Below, piece by piece: positions 1-5,393 of a DNA stretch of 5,715 bases. A program made the position numbers and the translations under genes. The notes under the pieces were generated by a model, which was not told where the DNA came from, did not search any database, and saw only the letters and a program-made list of their open reading frames with translations. The DNA lies in the NCBI GenBank assembly GCA_913050205.1, contig CAJXAU010000127.1:1-5715 (forward strand), in the 5' to 3' direction. Origin of the DNA: an uncultured Verrucomicrobiota bacterium. GTDB taxonomy: Bacteria > Verrucomicrobiota > Verrucomicrobiia > Limisphaerales > UBA1096. Every line of letters starts with the position of its first letter. The first letter of the stretch is position 1.

Positions 1-129
1 CCCGCCTCTCGCCCCGTGAAACCGGCACACGGTCCATCCGCGAACAGCAGGAGCTTGGCACGGCATGCGTGTCCGTTTTGAAGTTGCCGTACATCGCGGT
101 GCTTTTTGAAATGCATAGGACCGGTTCAT
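1..129 (-). CDS. HGG-type Cys/His small protein, N-terminal 43 residues (runs off the left edge)
   Basis: The reading frame opens with ATG at 129-127 and stays open for 43 codons to the edge of the window. The start overlaps the TGA of the upstream gene as ATGA, as at two other junctions of this operon. The peptide carries Cys13, Cys24, Cys35 and His38 in the pattern C-x10-C-x10-C-x2-H, with the segments PCQAPAVRGW and VCRFHGARGG. This matches the start of a small protein family that I recall from Rhizobiales mobile elements, with a Cys/His knuckle followed by an HGG(A)-rich basic segment. A zinc- or nucleic-acid-binding role is inferred from the Cys/His spacing and is not established. No strong Shine-Dalgarno sequence precedes the ATG, so translation probably depends on coupling to the gene before it. 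The C-terminus lies outside the window. Confidence 0.72.
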   Translation of the reverse strand, partial: MNRSYAFQKAPRCTATSKRTRMPCQAPAVRGWTVCRFHGARGG

Positions 130-713
130 GGGGTTTCGTCGTTCTTTTTGCGCCGCCCCCTCCCCCCATGCGTCACCGAACCGACGATTGCCTGTCCGCC
201 CTCGCTGACGTTCACGTGCTGCACGGTGACCTTCTGCTCGCCGCCGGTCCTGTACCGCTTCAACGCCTCCACTTGTGCCGCGTAAGTTCGGGCAAGTTTG
301 TTGAATGCCCTCTCGGCGCTGTCCTGTTGGGGAATATTCTCAACGTTCGCCAGACGACGGGCAAAGGTCAACATGGTCATGTGAACCGTTGCCATTTGTG
401 TGGCAAGCATTGCCTCAATCTGATCTTGAGGCTCGACGCCCTCCACAACCGCCAGCATGAAGTTGGCATCTTCCTCGCTAGGCTCACCATTCTTGCAGGT
501 GGCCATCGCGATCTGTTTCCCCAATCCTTCGAGAAACTCTCGATTCCGAGAGCCGAGCGAATTGTCGGCCTGAAATTGGAGTGAAACCTCGACCTGACCG
601 TCTTCTTCCGTGATCTCAATCCTGTTGGATGATTGAGGAGAGGGCGAAGCACTTACGCCCTGCGATGCTGTTTCGGTGTCGGTTGGCTTTGAAAGTGGTT
701 TTAGTCTGGGCAT
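126..713 (-). CDS. Conserved hypothetical protein of mobile-element replication operon (195 aa)
   Basis: I chose the ATG at 713-711 because a strong GGAGGAGG sits 8 nt upstream and the gene then begins 4 bp after the ATPase stop. An in-frame ATG at 791 would force a 74-bp overlap and has no comparable ribosome site. The protein has a low-complexity, Ser/Pro-rich N-terminus (about 1-30), a short acidic, probably beta segment (30-50), and a long, mostly helical core (about 55-155) that includes TFARRLANVENIPQQDSAER and NKLARTYAAQVEALKRYR. It continues with the segment KVTVQHVNVSEGGQAIVG (161-178) and a basic tail, GRGRRKK. I recall very similar core and GGQAIVG segments in unnamed proteins of alphaproteobacterial genomic islands, but know of no assigned function. 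There is no signal peptide or membrane segment. The position after primase and ATPase genes suggests a DNA-binding or accessory replication role, which is inference only. Confidence 0.85.
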   Translation of the reverse strand: MPRLKPLSKPTDTETASQGVSASPSPQSSNRIEITEEDGQVEVSLQFQADNSLGSRNREFLEGLGKQIAMATCKNGEPSEEDANFMLAVVEGVEPQDQIEAMLATQMATVHMTMLTFARRLANVENIPQQDSAERAFNKLARTYAAQVEALKRYRTGGEQKVTVQHVNVSEGGQAIVGSVTHGGRGRRKKNDETP

Positions 714-717
714 TGGC

Positions 718-2217
718 TCAGCCTCCTCCGCCGTCGAAGAATCTGATGGCCTCCCGTTCCGGGTCGTGATCCTCGCACCCCCCATTTTCATCCGTCACAC
801 CGTCACAACCCGCAGTATCCTTGGGTTTCGGCGAGAATCCATCCGTCACAATTGGGTGCGGTGTGACGTTTGATAACTCGCTGTAAGCCGCAGTTTCATT
901 GACTTGTGACGGTGTGACGTTTGGAGAGGGGAGGTAGCGGGAGAACGCCTCCTCGCAGTCCTCGATTTTGTACCCCTTGCCCGTCCGATCACCGTCTCTG
1001 ACGCTCCCTGAACGAATGCCGAAGTGGTTGAGCTGCTTGGCCAGTCCACGTGTTGTGATGGGCTTGCCCTTTGAAAATTCCGGCCACGGACGCTCGTCGA
1101 TCTCGGCCAACTCGGTACAGATGTCCTCAGAGAGCAGCCTATCCTTATTCTTGTCTGCGAAAAGCGTCCTCAAGTCTGTGAGGAGCTGAACGCGGAGGGA
1201 AGACTCTTCGGCCTCCTTGTCCTTAGAAAGAATCCCCGCCACTTCACGAGCGCGGGACGGCCATTCCCCTCCGGCCACATCGGCAATAGCGAACAGCGGG
1301 CGCCAGTTGTCCTCCACACGATTATGCATCCAGCTGGGCGTGGACGGTTCCAGGACAGAGAGCTTGGATAGATTGTCTGCGGCCCATCTTGCCGCCTGCT
1401 GCCTCAGCTCATCTTCCTTGAATGCTCTATCCGCCCTAAAGGGTTCCACACGCTCATCAGGCCGCGCACGGTGCATCTGAATGGCGATGGACCTGTCCAT
1501 AAGCGTGCCGGGAAGTTTCCCAATACCCGCGATGGCGACGGGGCCGAAGGTACTGAAGGCCCGAACCTCGTTCTTGTCCCCTTCGCACCGGAGATGCTTT
1601 CCCCCGCGACGATGACCGGCGTTTAGCGCCCCACAAAGCTCCTCGTTGTCCCGCAGAAACGTATCGGCCTCGTCCACCAGTAGGGTAGGGCGGCTGCTAT
1701 CCACGAGCCGGAACATCACTGCCGTGCTGACGTTCTCCGTTCTCAGGCTTCTGGGAGTGAGGGATTCGAGAACATCCAACACAACCGTCTTACCGCAACC
1801 TTTCTCAGGGGCAGTGATGTGCAGTCGAGGAGAATGGTAGTACGCATCGCACGTGTGAGCGTGCAGCACCCAGAGCGCCAATGCTTCAGGTGCGCCCGCT
1901 GGCAAGACTAGATAGCGTCTGAATGTTGCGGCCAGTCGGTCGAGGAGGTCATCGCCGTCCACCGGCTCCGGCCACAACTCTGGATCCTCAAGCACAAGCG
2001 TAGAACCTTGCCCATTTCCGTTCTCCGCTCGGGGGCGACGGTCTTGAACCTCCTTGTCCAAGGTCTTCACCTGTATGCCTAGACGCTTGGCTTCCTCGAT
2101 GCGACGACGGTCGTACTCAACTCGCGGAAGGTCCGCGAGACGCTTGATGTAAGCATCCAGTTCAGGTCCATAGAGTTCCGACAGTTTGAACTCGTGAACG
2201 TTGCTGTCCTTACTCAT
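718..2217 (-). CDS. DUF3631-family P-loop ATPase, probable replicative helicase (499 aa)
   Basis: The protein has a clear P-loop NTPase core: Walker A APEKGCGKT at residues 136-144 and Walker B LLVDEAD at 179-185. A family-typical segment GGKHLRCEGD follows at 205-214, and a possible arginine finger at Asp241-Arg242 (LMDRSIAIQM). This is the layout of DUF3631 proteins, found in phage-like and integrative elements next to primases. The N-terminal segment (about 15-58) with EYDRRRIEEAKRLGI is also common in these proteins. Residues about 385-430 look like a winged-helix domain. The last 70 residues are low in complexity and rich in Val-Thr pairs, and this stretch encodes the heptamer cluster described separately. 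The start at 2217 forms ATGA with the primase stop and has GGGAGG 6 nt upstream. A helicase or loader role is inferred from family and neighbours. It is full length and intact. Confidence 0.9.
   Translation of the reverse strand: MSKDSNVHEFKLSELYGPELDAYIKRLADLPRVEYDRRRIEEAKRLGIQVKTLDKEVQDRRPRAENGNGQGSTLVLEDPELWPEPVDGDDLLDRLAATFRRYLVLPAGAPEALALWVLHAHTCDAYYHSPRLHITAPEKGCGKTVVLDVLESLTPRSLRTENVSTAVMFRLVDSSRPTLLVDEADTFLRDNEELCGALNAGHRRGGKHLRCEGDKNEVRAFSTFGPVAIAGIGKLPGTLMDRSIAIQMHRARPDERVEPFRADRAFKEDELRQQAARWAADNLSKLSVLEPSTPSWMHNRVEDNWRPLFAIADVAGGEWPSRAREVAGILSKDKEAEESSLRVQLLTDLRTLFADKNKDRLLSEDICTELAEIDERPWPEFSKGKPITTRGLAKQLNHFGIRSGSVRDGDRTGKGYKIEDCEEAFSRYLPSPNVTPSQVNETAAYSELSNVTPHPIVTDGFSPKPKDTAGCDGVTDENGGCEDHDPEREAIRFFDGGGG
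722..729 (-). promoter_or_regulatory. Ribosome binding site fixing the start of the 195-aa gene
   Basis: On the minus strand these bases read GGAGGAGG, ending 8 nt before the ATG at 713. The site lies in the last codons and stop region of the ATPase gene. It is the strongest Shine-Dalgarno match near this junction and is why the shorter start is preferred over the in-frame ATG at 791. Confidence 0.7.
793..919. repeat. Cluster of six TGTGACG heptamers (candidate iterons or binding array)
   Basis: Copies read CGTCACA at 793-799, 801-807 and 844-850, and TGTGACG at 862-868, 905-911 and 913-919. The first three are in one orientation and the last three in the other, so the cluster is roughly symmetric. 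The outer pairs form a perfect 15-bp inverted repeat (793-807 against 905-919), each made of two heptamers spaced by 8 bp. The inner pair is inverted with an 11-bp spacer. CGGTGTGACGTTTG is a 14-bp direct repeat at 859-872 and 910-923. The array lies inside the 3' coding end of the ATPase gene, and paired copies fall in different codon phases, which points to constraint on the DNA rather than the protein. An origin or operator role is inferred. Confidence 0.7.
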
Positions 2218-3143
2218 GCCAGACCTCCCGCCTGAAGCCTCAGAGCGGTGTTGAAATCATCGAACTGCTCATCCGGGAAGCTGAGCCACACCTTATGGCC
2301 CTGCGCGCTGAACAGGACGGCAGCCTCATTCGCCATACGGTGTCCGGAATCGCCGTTATCGCCGTAGATGATGACGCGCTTAACCTCGTCAGGCAGTGCA
2401 ACCGACTTCGGCGACCCACAGCTAGCCCACACGGTTCCGCCGTACAATTGCTTCGCCGACAACGCCGTTTCTGTGCCCTCCGCGATGCCTAGTTCCTCGA
2501 GGACAGGCCCCAGGCGCACAGCACCGGCACCCTTTGGCCCGTACGTCAGCTTGGGCTTGGCGCCGTCCGGCAGTTTAGCCTTGCCGCGCCCGCTGGGATC
2601 CAAATACGTCCGCTGAACGGCCACGACACCTGTTTCATCCTCTATCACCGCGAGCATCGCGGGCCAGCATGAGTGGATGCGCGGTTTGCCGTTCACGTCG
2701 TGCCAGAAGGGCAGTTCGGGATGGAACCGCAGAACGTTTGGCAGGGGTATGATTATGGCGCGCGCGCGTAGGTATTGCTCGGCAAGGGTGCTCTCGATTG
2801 ACGCGCCCTCACCCCAGAGCCGTTGTGCCTTCGTAATGCCCTTCTGCCGCCGTTCCTCGTCCTCGCGCTTGCGCCGGATGACATCCATTGGGTCGGGTGG
2901 TCGATGTCGGCGACCGTGATCGTGGAGCAACCCTCGGGCCCGGAGTTCAGCCAAGATATCTGCTGTCGGACACCCGCCGTAGCACTTCACGAGAAGGGCC
3001 TTGTCGCCGTCAGAAATGCGCAAGGAAGGCTGCTTGTCGCCAGCGCCCTTGCCGTGGCCGGAAACCGGGCAGGAGACGAGGTAGTTGCGCCCGAAACGAC
3101 GACCGCCACCGAGGGCATCAGCAATGCGTGACGCCTCGCTCAT
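2214..3143 (-). CDS. Primase-like protein with CHCC zinc motif and Toprim domain (309 aa)
   Basis: The N-terminus carries Cys25, His30, Cys54 and Cys58 (SCPVSGH and KCYGGC), the CHCC zinc ribbon typical of DnaG-type primases. A charged, helical linker (about 85-125) and a DUF7146-like middle region follow. A C-terminal Toprim domain shows IAEGTETALS with catalytic-type Glu222, VIIYGDNGDSG around 257-267, and DDFNTAL at 295-301, similar to the Toprim_3 end motif. The usual Asp-x-Asp of Toprim reads Asp262-Asn-Gly-Asp265 here, so the second metal ligand is shifted or different. The start overlaps the 98-aa gene by ATGA and has GAGGTG upstream. With the ATPase next door it forms a split version of the primase-helicase that phage P4 carries as a single alpha protein. 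The likely role is priming replication of the excised element. Family assignment is strong, activity inferred. Confidence 0.9.
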   Translation of the reverse strand: MSEASRIADALGGGRRFGRNYLVSCPVSGHGKGAGDKQPSLRISDGDKALLVKCYGGCPTADILAELRARGLLHDHGRRHRPPDPMDVIRRKREDEERRQKGITKAQRLWGEGASIESTLAEQYLRARAIIIPLPNVLRFHPELPFWHDVNGKPRIHSCWPAMLAVIEDETGVVAVQRTYLDPSGRGKAKLPDGAKPKLTYGPKGAGAVRLGPVLEELGIAEGTETALSAKQLYGGTVWASCGSPKSVALPDEVKRVIIYGDNGDSGHRMANEAAVLFSAQGHKVWLSFPDEQFDDFNTALRLQAGGLA

Positions 3144-3436
3144 GCCATCACCTCATGGACTGGTAGAGTGGGCAACTCATCGCCGCCTAGTGCGTGAACG
3201 ACGTCGGCATCCAGACTGGCATACCGTTCGACCGTCATTTCGATGGAAGGAAGGGGCGAAAGCTCGCCCAGCAGCCGATACAGGACGTCGACACCGAGGC
3301 GGTGGATCTTTTGGACCCGTTGCCGTCGCTTTAATTCTTCTTCGACGCCGGGCCAATGCTGCCGGAGTATCCGAAGGTTCGAGTAGTCGAGGGTGTCGTC
3401 ACCGTTGAATTTCGGCGTGATTTCAACTATCTTCAT
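3140..3436 (-). CDS. Hypothetical protein, unrecognised (98 aa)
   Basis: I do not recognise this protein. It starts at the ATG at 3436 with AAAGGA about 9 nt upstream, and its TGA overlaps the primase start as ATGA, so it is very probably translated and coupled to the primase. The N-terminus (MKIVEITPKF) looks like a beta strand. Residues about 18-60 are charged and probably helical (LRQHWPGVEEELKRRQRVQK), and the C-terminal third is acidic. It has no cysteines, no signal peptide, no membrane segment and no obvious HTH. Its place between the excisionase-like regulator and the primase suggests an accessory role in replication or its control, but nothing in the sequence demonstrates this. Confidence 0.78.
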   Translation of the reverse strand: MKIVEITPKFNGDDTLDYSNLRILRQHWPGVEEELKRRQRVQKIHRLGVDVLYRLLGELSPLPSIEMTVERYASLDADVVHALGGDELPTLPVHEVMA

Positions 3437-3484
3437 CTGTACGGATCCTTTAGGAAGAGGGTTCGTGGGTATACGGATTTGAGG

Positions 3485-3510
3485 CCCCGTCGCTTTGCCG
3501 AGCGGCGGGG
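3485..3510 (-). other. Intercistronic GC-rich hairpin after the excisionase-like gene
   Basis: Arms at 3485-3494 and 3501-3510 form a 10-bp stem with one G-U pair and a 6-nt loop. The hairpin lies in the 105-bp gap between the HTH gene and the 98-aa gene, the only long gap in the operon below the leader. On the minus strand no U-run follows, so it is not a standard intrinsic terminator. It could be a processing or stability element that sets different levels of the regulator and the replication genes, or a decayed terminator. Confidence 0.5.
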
Positions 3511-3541
3511 TTTCGTCGTTCTGGAGGTGTGCGGAAATGCA

Positions 3542-3802
3542 TCACGCTGCCTCCAAGCCTGGATCTGACGTGCTCTTGCGGATTCGCTCGTCCGCATAAT
3601 TCGCCAAATCGATACGGCGGTATCGAATACAGCGAGACGAAATACGGACGTATCGTGGCCCGCCGCCGCGCTGGCGCATGTTTTGAAGAGAACGGTCGCA
3701 CAAGCCGAGAAAATCGGCGGCTGCTTTCTCATCAATGAGGCCGTGCCAATACTCGGCAGTGCCTTCATCAGTATTTGTGCTAAGGGGGGTGGGAGTTTCC
3801 AT
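3542..3802 (-). CDS. AlpA/excisionase-type helix-turn-helix protein (86 aa)
   Basis: Residues about 21-75 fit the HTH_17 / MerR-like winged-helix family of phage excisionases and AlpA regulators. GLIDEKAAADFLGL forms the first helix region, CDRSLQNMRQRGGGP the recognition helix and turn, and YVRISSRCIRYRRIDLANYA the wing and final helix. The length is normal for the family, with a polar N-terminal extension of about 18 residues. The ATG at 3802 has an excellent GGAGG 8 nt upstream. It is the first gene after the leader and lies directly downstream of the integrase on the same strand, the usual place for a recombination directionality factor. In this family the protein may bend attachment-site DNA to favour excision, act as a transcription regulator of int or of its own operon, or do both. 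Which applies cannot be told from sequence. Confidence 0.87.
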   Translation of the reverse strand: METPTPLSTNTDEGTAEYWHGLIDEKAAADFLGLCDRSLQNMRQRGGGPRYVRISSRCIRYRRIDLANYADERIRKSTSDPGLEAA

Positions 3803-3840
3803 CCGCGCTACCTCCGGTGCTGTCGGGGCGGCGCGGCAAT

Positions 3841-3917
3841 AAAAAAGAGCAACCTTGCAATGCCAAACCGCCCCTGAGAGTTTCAGGGTTTAGGTTTGAC
3901 CCGCCTCGGGTTGCCCT
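3841..3917 (-). terminator. Structured leader element ending in a U-run (terminator or attenuator)
   Basis: On the minus-strand RNA a 9-bp outer stem (3917-3909 with 3854-3846, one G-U) encloses two more nested stems: 3898-3893 with 3869-3864 (CAAACC/GGUUUG) and 3888-3883 with 3877-3872 (CCCUGA/UCAGGG). The last base of the outer stem runs straight into U residues at 3846-3841. A competing small hairpin, CCCG-AGG-CGGG (3910-3900), would break the outer stem. The element is after the integrase stop but inside the leader of the excisionase-replication operon, so it could terminate int read-through, attenuate the operon, or both. Folding energy was not computed. Confidence 0.55.
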
Positions 3918-3963
3918 CAGCACCTTGGCCTACTCGCTTGAAGTGCCAGCAGGCTGGGCGTTG

Positions 3964-3977
3964 GATCCTATCGGATC
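3964..3977. promoter_or_regulatory. Possible operator palindrome at the transcript start
   Basis: GATCC and GGATC arms flank a 4-bp centre (TATC), a perfect but short inverted repeat placed about +5 to +19 from the transcription start predicted for the operon promoter. The position is right for a repressor site. The arms are only 5 bp, so chance is quite possible. Confidence 0.3.
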
Positions 3978-3988
3978 AATCGAATGCT

Positions 3989-4017
3989 AATATAGGAGAA
4001 CGTAAGGTGAACGTCAA
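3989..4017 (-). promoter_or_regulatory. Sigma70-like promoter of the excisionase-replication operon
   Basis: On the minus strand a -35 box TTGACG (4017-4012) is followed by exactly 17 bp and a -10 box TATATT (3994-3989). The predicted start is near 3982, which leaves a leader of about 180 nt before the first gene at 3802. It is the best promoter match I found in the window and begins about 19 bp after the integrase stop, so the operon can be expressed independently of int. Confidence 0.65.
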
Positions 4018-4035
4018 GTGCCCTTATTCGTGCGC

Positions 4036-5388
4036 TCACTCACGCCCGTGTGCGACCTCAACAGGCGTAGGAATCCCCTTCCCTGCCACCTCCATGACAC
4101 GCCTACCGTGCTCCTCCATCACTTCCCGCACTGAGTCTTGTGACAGACGGGCATACACGAGCGTTGTGGCGATGTTCCGGTGCCTGAGCGTTTCGCGGAC
4201 TTTATTTAGGTCCACATTGCTTCCGCTGAGCCATGAGCCAACGGTACGGCGCAGATCGTGTAGACGCACATCAACGAGGCCAGTGGGCAACTCGATACCA
4301 CGCCCTTCGGCCTCGGCGGCTACTTCGTCGTAACTGGGATCATCCTCCGTGCCCTTCTTCAGATCCTTAATGACCTTATGAGTGGGGCTGGACTTGTCGC
4401 TTGCCCATGCCGCTACAGTTGCGGCTTTGCGGACCCGTCTCCACGGCTTCTCGATGTTCACCAAGTGCTGGCCGGCTTTGGAACCGGGAAGGATATAAGG
4501 GTTCTTCACCATCGCGGGTATGGCTTCGAGGATGGCGATGGCGGGACTGCTCAATGGCATCCACTGCTCCTCACCTGATTTCGTGTCAGGAAGGCGTAAG
4601 CGTTTCCTGTCCCAGTCGATGTCTTCCCGCTTTGCCTTGAGAAGTTCCGTCTTGCGAAGGCCAACCAGCATGTACAGCCAGAGCGCTGACCGAACATAAA
4701 TACTGGACTCTTCATCGATTGCAGACGCGAGGTAGGGGAACTCTTCGGGCGTCACCCAACGCCTACGCTGTTGCTCGGGGAACTTTCGTATTCCTTCAGC
4801 GGGGTTCTCGCCCACAAACTCAATGCTGGGCCACAGCCGTGCCTGCCGGAACACCACTCGGAGGAGGTCCAGCGTCCGGTTGGCCTCGTAGGGTCGCGTC
4901 TCCCCTATCGAGCGATGCAGAGACTCCACATCCTCACGGGTGATGCTGGCTACCTTGCGCCTACGCCATGACTGGGGGATGTGACGCTCGAGGCGGCCCT
5001 CATCCGTCTCCCACGTCTTTTTGTGGACTTTGGCGTACTCCTCAATGAACTGATTGGCCAACTCTCCAAACGTCTTAGCCGCCGCAACACGCTGCTTTTC
5101 TTGCAGAGGGTCAACACCGTCACGAATCTGGGCACGATGTTTCGCCGCCGTTTCACGCGCCTGCTTGACGGTCAGGTCTGCCCCGAACCGACCGAGAACC
5201 ATCAGACGTTTGTTCTGGGAACCTTGGGGCCTGTAGTGGAGTACGAACGCTTTCTTGCCGGTCGGATAAATGCGAAGGCCGAAACCCGGCACCGAATCGT
5301 CCCAGCGGACATCCCAACCGCCTTCATACTTGAAGCTCCTGATGAGCTTGTCCGTGAGCTTGTAGACGTTGCGCTCTACCACCGGCAT
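4036..5388 (-). CDS. int: Tyrosine integrase, DUF4102/P4-type (450 aa)
   Basis: A site-specific recombinase that integrates and excises the element at the tRNA-Ala attachment site. It has an N-terminal arm-binding DUF4102 domain (about 10-97, with VPGFGLRIYPTGKKAFVLHY), a SAM-like core-binding domain (about 105-190) and a complete catalytic domain. The catalytic set is all present: Arg245 (GLRKTELL), Lys270 (DTKSGEE), His377 and Arg380 (LHDLRRT), His403 (LRHRN) and nucleophile Tyr412 (VYARL). About 45 extra residues (roughly 323-370) lie between the segment WRRVRKAA and box LHDLRRT, which are normally close together. ATG 5388 has AAGGG touching it, too close to serve as its ribosome site. GTG at 5382 in the same frame has AAGGG at an ideal 6 nt and may be the true start, giving 448 residues. 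It is transcribed away from the adjacent att site, and its promoter was not clearly identified. The gene is intact. Confidence 0.96.
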   Translation of the reverse strand: MPVVERNVYKLTDKLIRSFKYEGGWDVRWDDSVPGFGLRIYPTGKKAFVLHYRPQGSQNKRLMVLGRFGADLTVKQARETAAKHRAQIRDGVDPLQEKQRVAAAKTFGELANQFIEEYAKVHKKTWETDEGRLERHIPQSWRRRKVASITREDVESLHRSIGETRPYEANRTLDLLRVVFRQARLWPSIEFVGENPAEGIRKFPEQQRRRWVTPEEFPYLASAIDEESSIYVRSALWLYMLVGLRKTELLKAKREDIDWDRKRLRLPDTKSGEEQWMPLSSPAIAILEAIPAMVKNPYILPGSKAGQHLVNIEKPWRRVRKAATVAAWASDKSSPTHKVIKDLKKGTEDDPSYDEVAAEAEGRGIELPTGLVDVRLHDLRRTVGSWLSGSNVDLNKVRETLRHRNIATTLVYARLSQDSVREVMEEHGRRVMEVAGKGIPTPVEVAHGRE

Positions 5389-5393
5389 CCCTT
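5389..5393 (-). promoter_or_regulatory. Ribosome binding site of int, favouring a GTG start
   Basis: AAGGG on the minus strand abuts the ATG at 5388 with no spacer but lies 6 nt before the in-frame GTG at 5382. It touches the first of two phased direct repeats (from 5393), so a protein bound there could cover the int start region. Confidence 0.4.

Noticed and set aside
69..584. A 171-codon plus-strand open frame opposite the 195-aa gene
   Set aside because: It is a shadow of the minus-strand gene: Cys/His/Leu-rich, no ribosome site and no recognisable domain. The opposite strand has a strong ribosome site and operon context.
714..791. Longer form of the 195-aa protein starting at ATG 791
   Set aside because: It would overlap the ATPase gene by 74 bp and lacks a good ribosome site. 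The internal ATG at 713 has GGAGGAGG at 8 nt.
3485..3510. Hairpin as an intrinsic terminator of the HTH gene
   Set aside because: On the transcribed strand the stem is followed by CCTCAAATCC rather than a U-run, so it is listed only as a hairpin.
3609..3655. Two neighbouring palindromes (TCGATAC-ggcg-GTATCGA and ATACG-ga-CGTAT) 30 bp apart
   Set aside because: They fall on the codons for RYVRI and RYRRI, a repeat of the HTH wing motif typical of this protein family, so coding constraint explains most of the similarity. An additional operator role cannot be excluded.
3433..3768. A 111-codon minus-strand frame overlapping the HTH gene
   Set aside because: The other frame of the same strand gives a clear excisionase-type HTH protein with an excellent ribosome site. 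This one has none and no domain.
4980..4986. Seventh TGTGACG copy, inside int, as part of the iteron set
   Set aside because: It is a single isolated copy about 4 kb away and roughly what chance predicts for a 7-mer in a window of this size.
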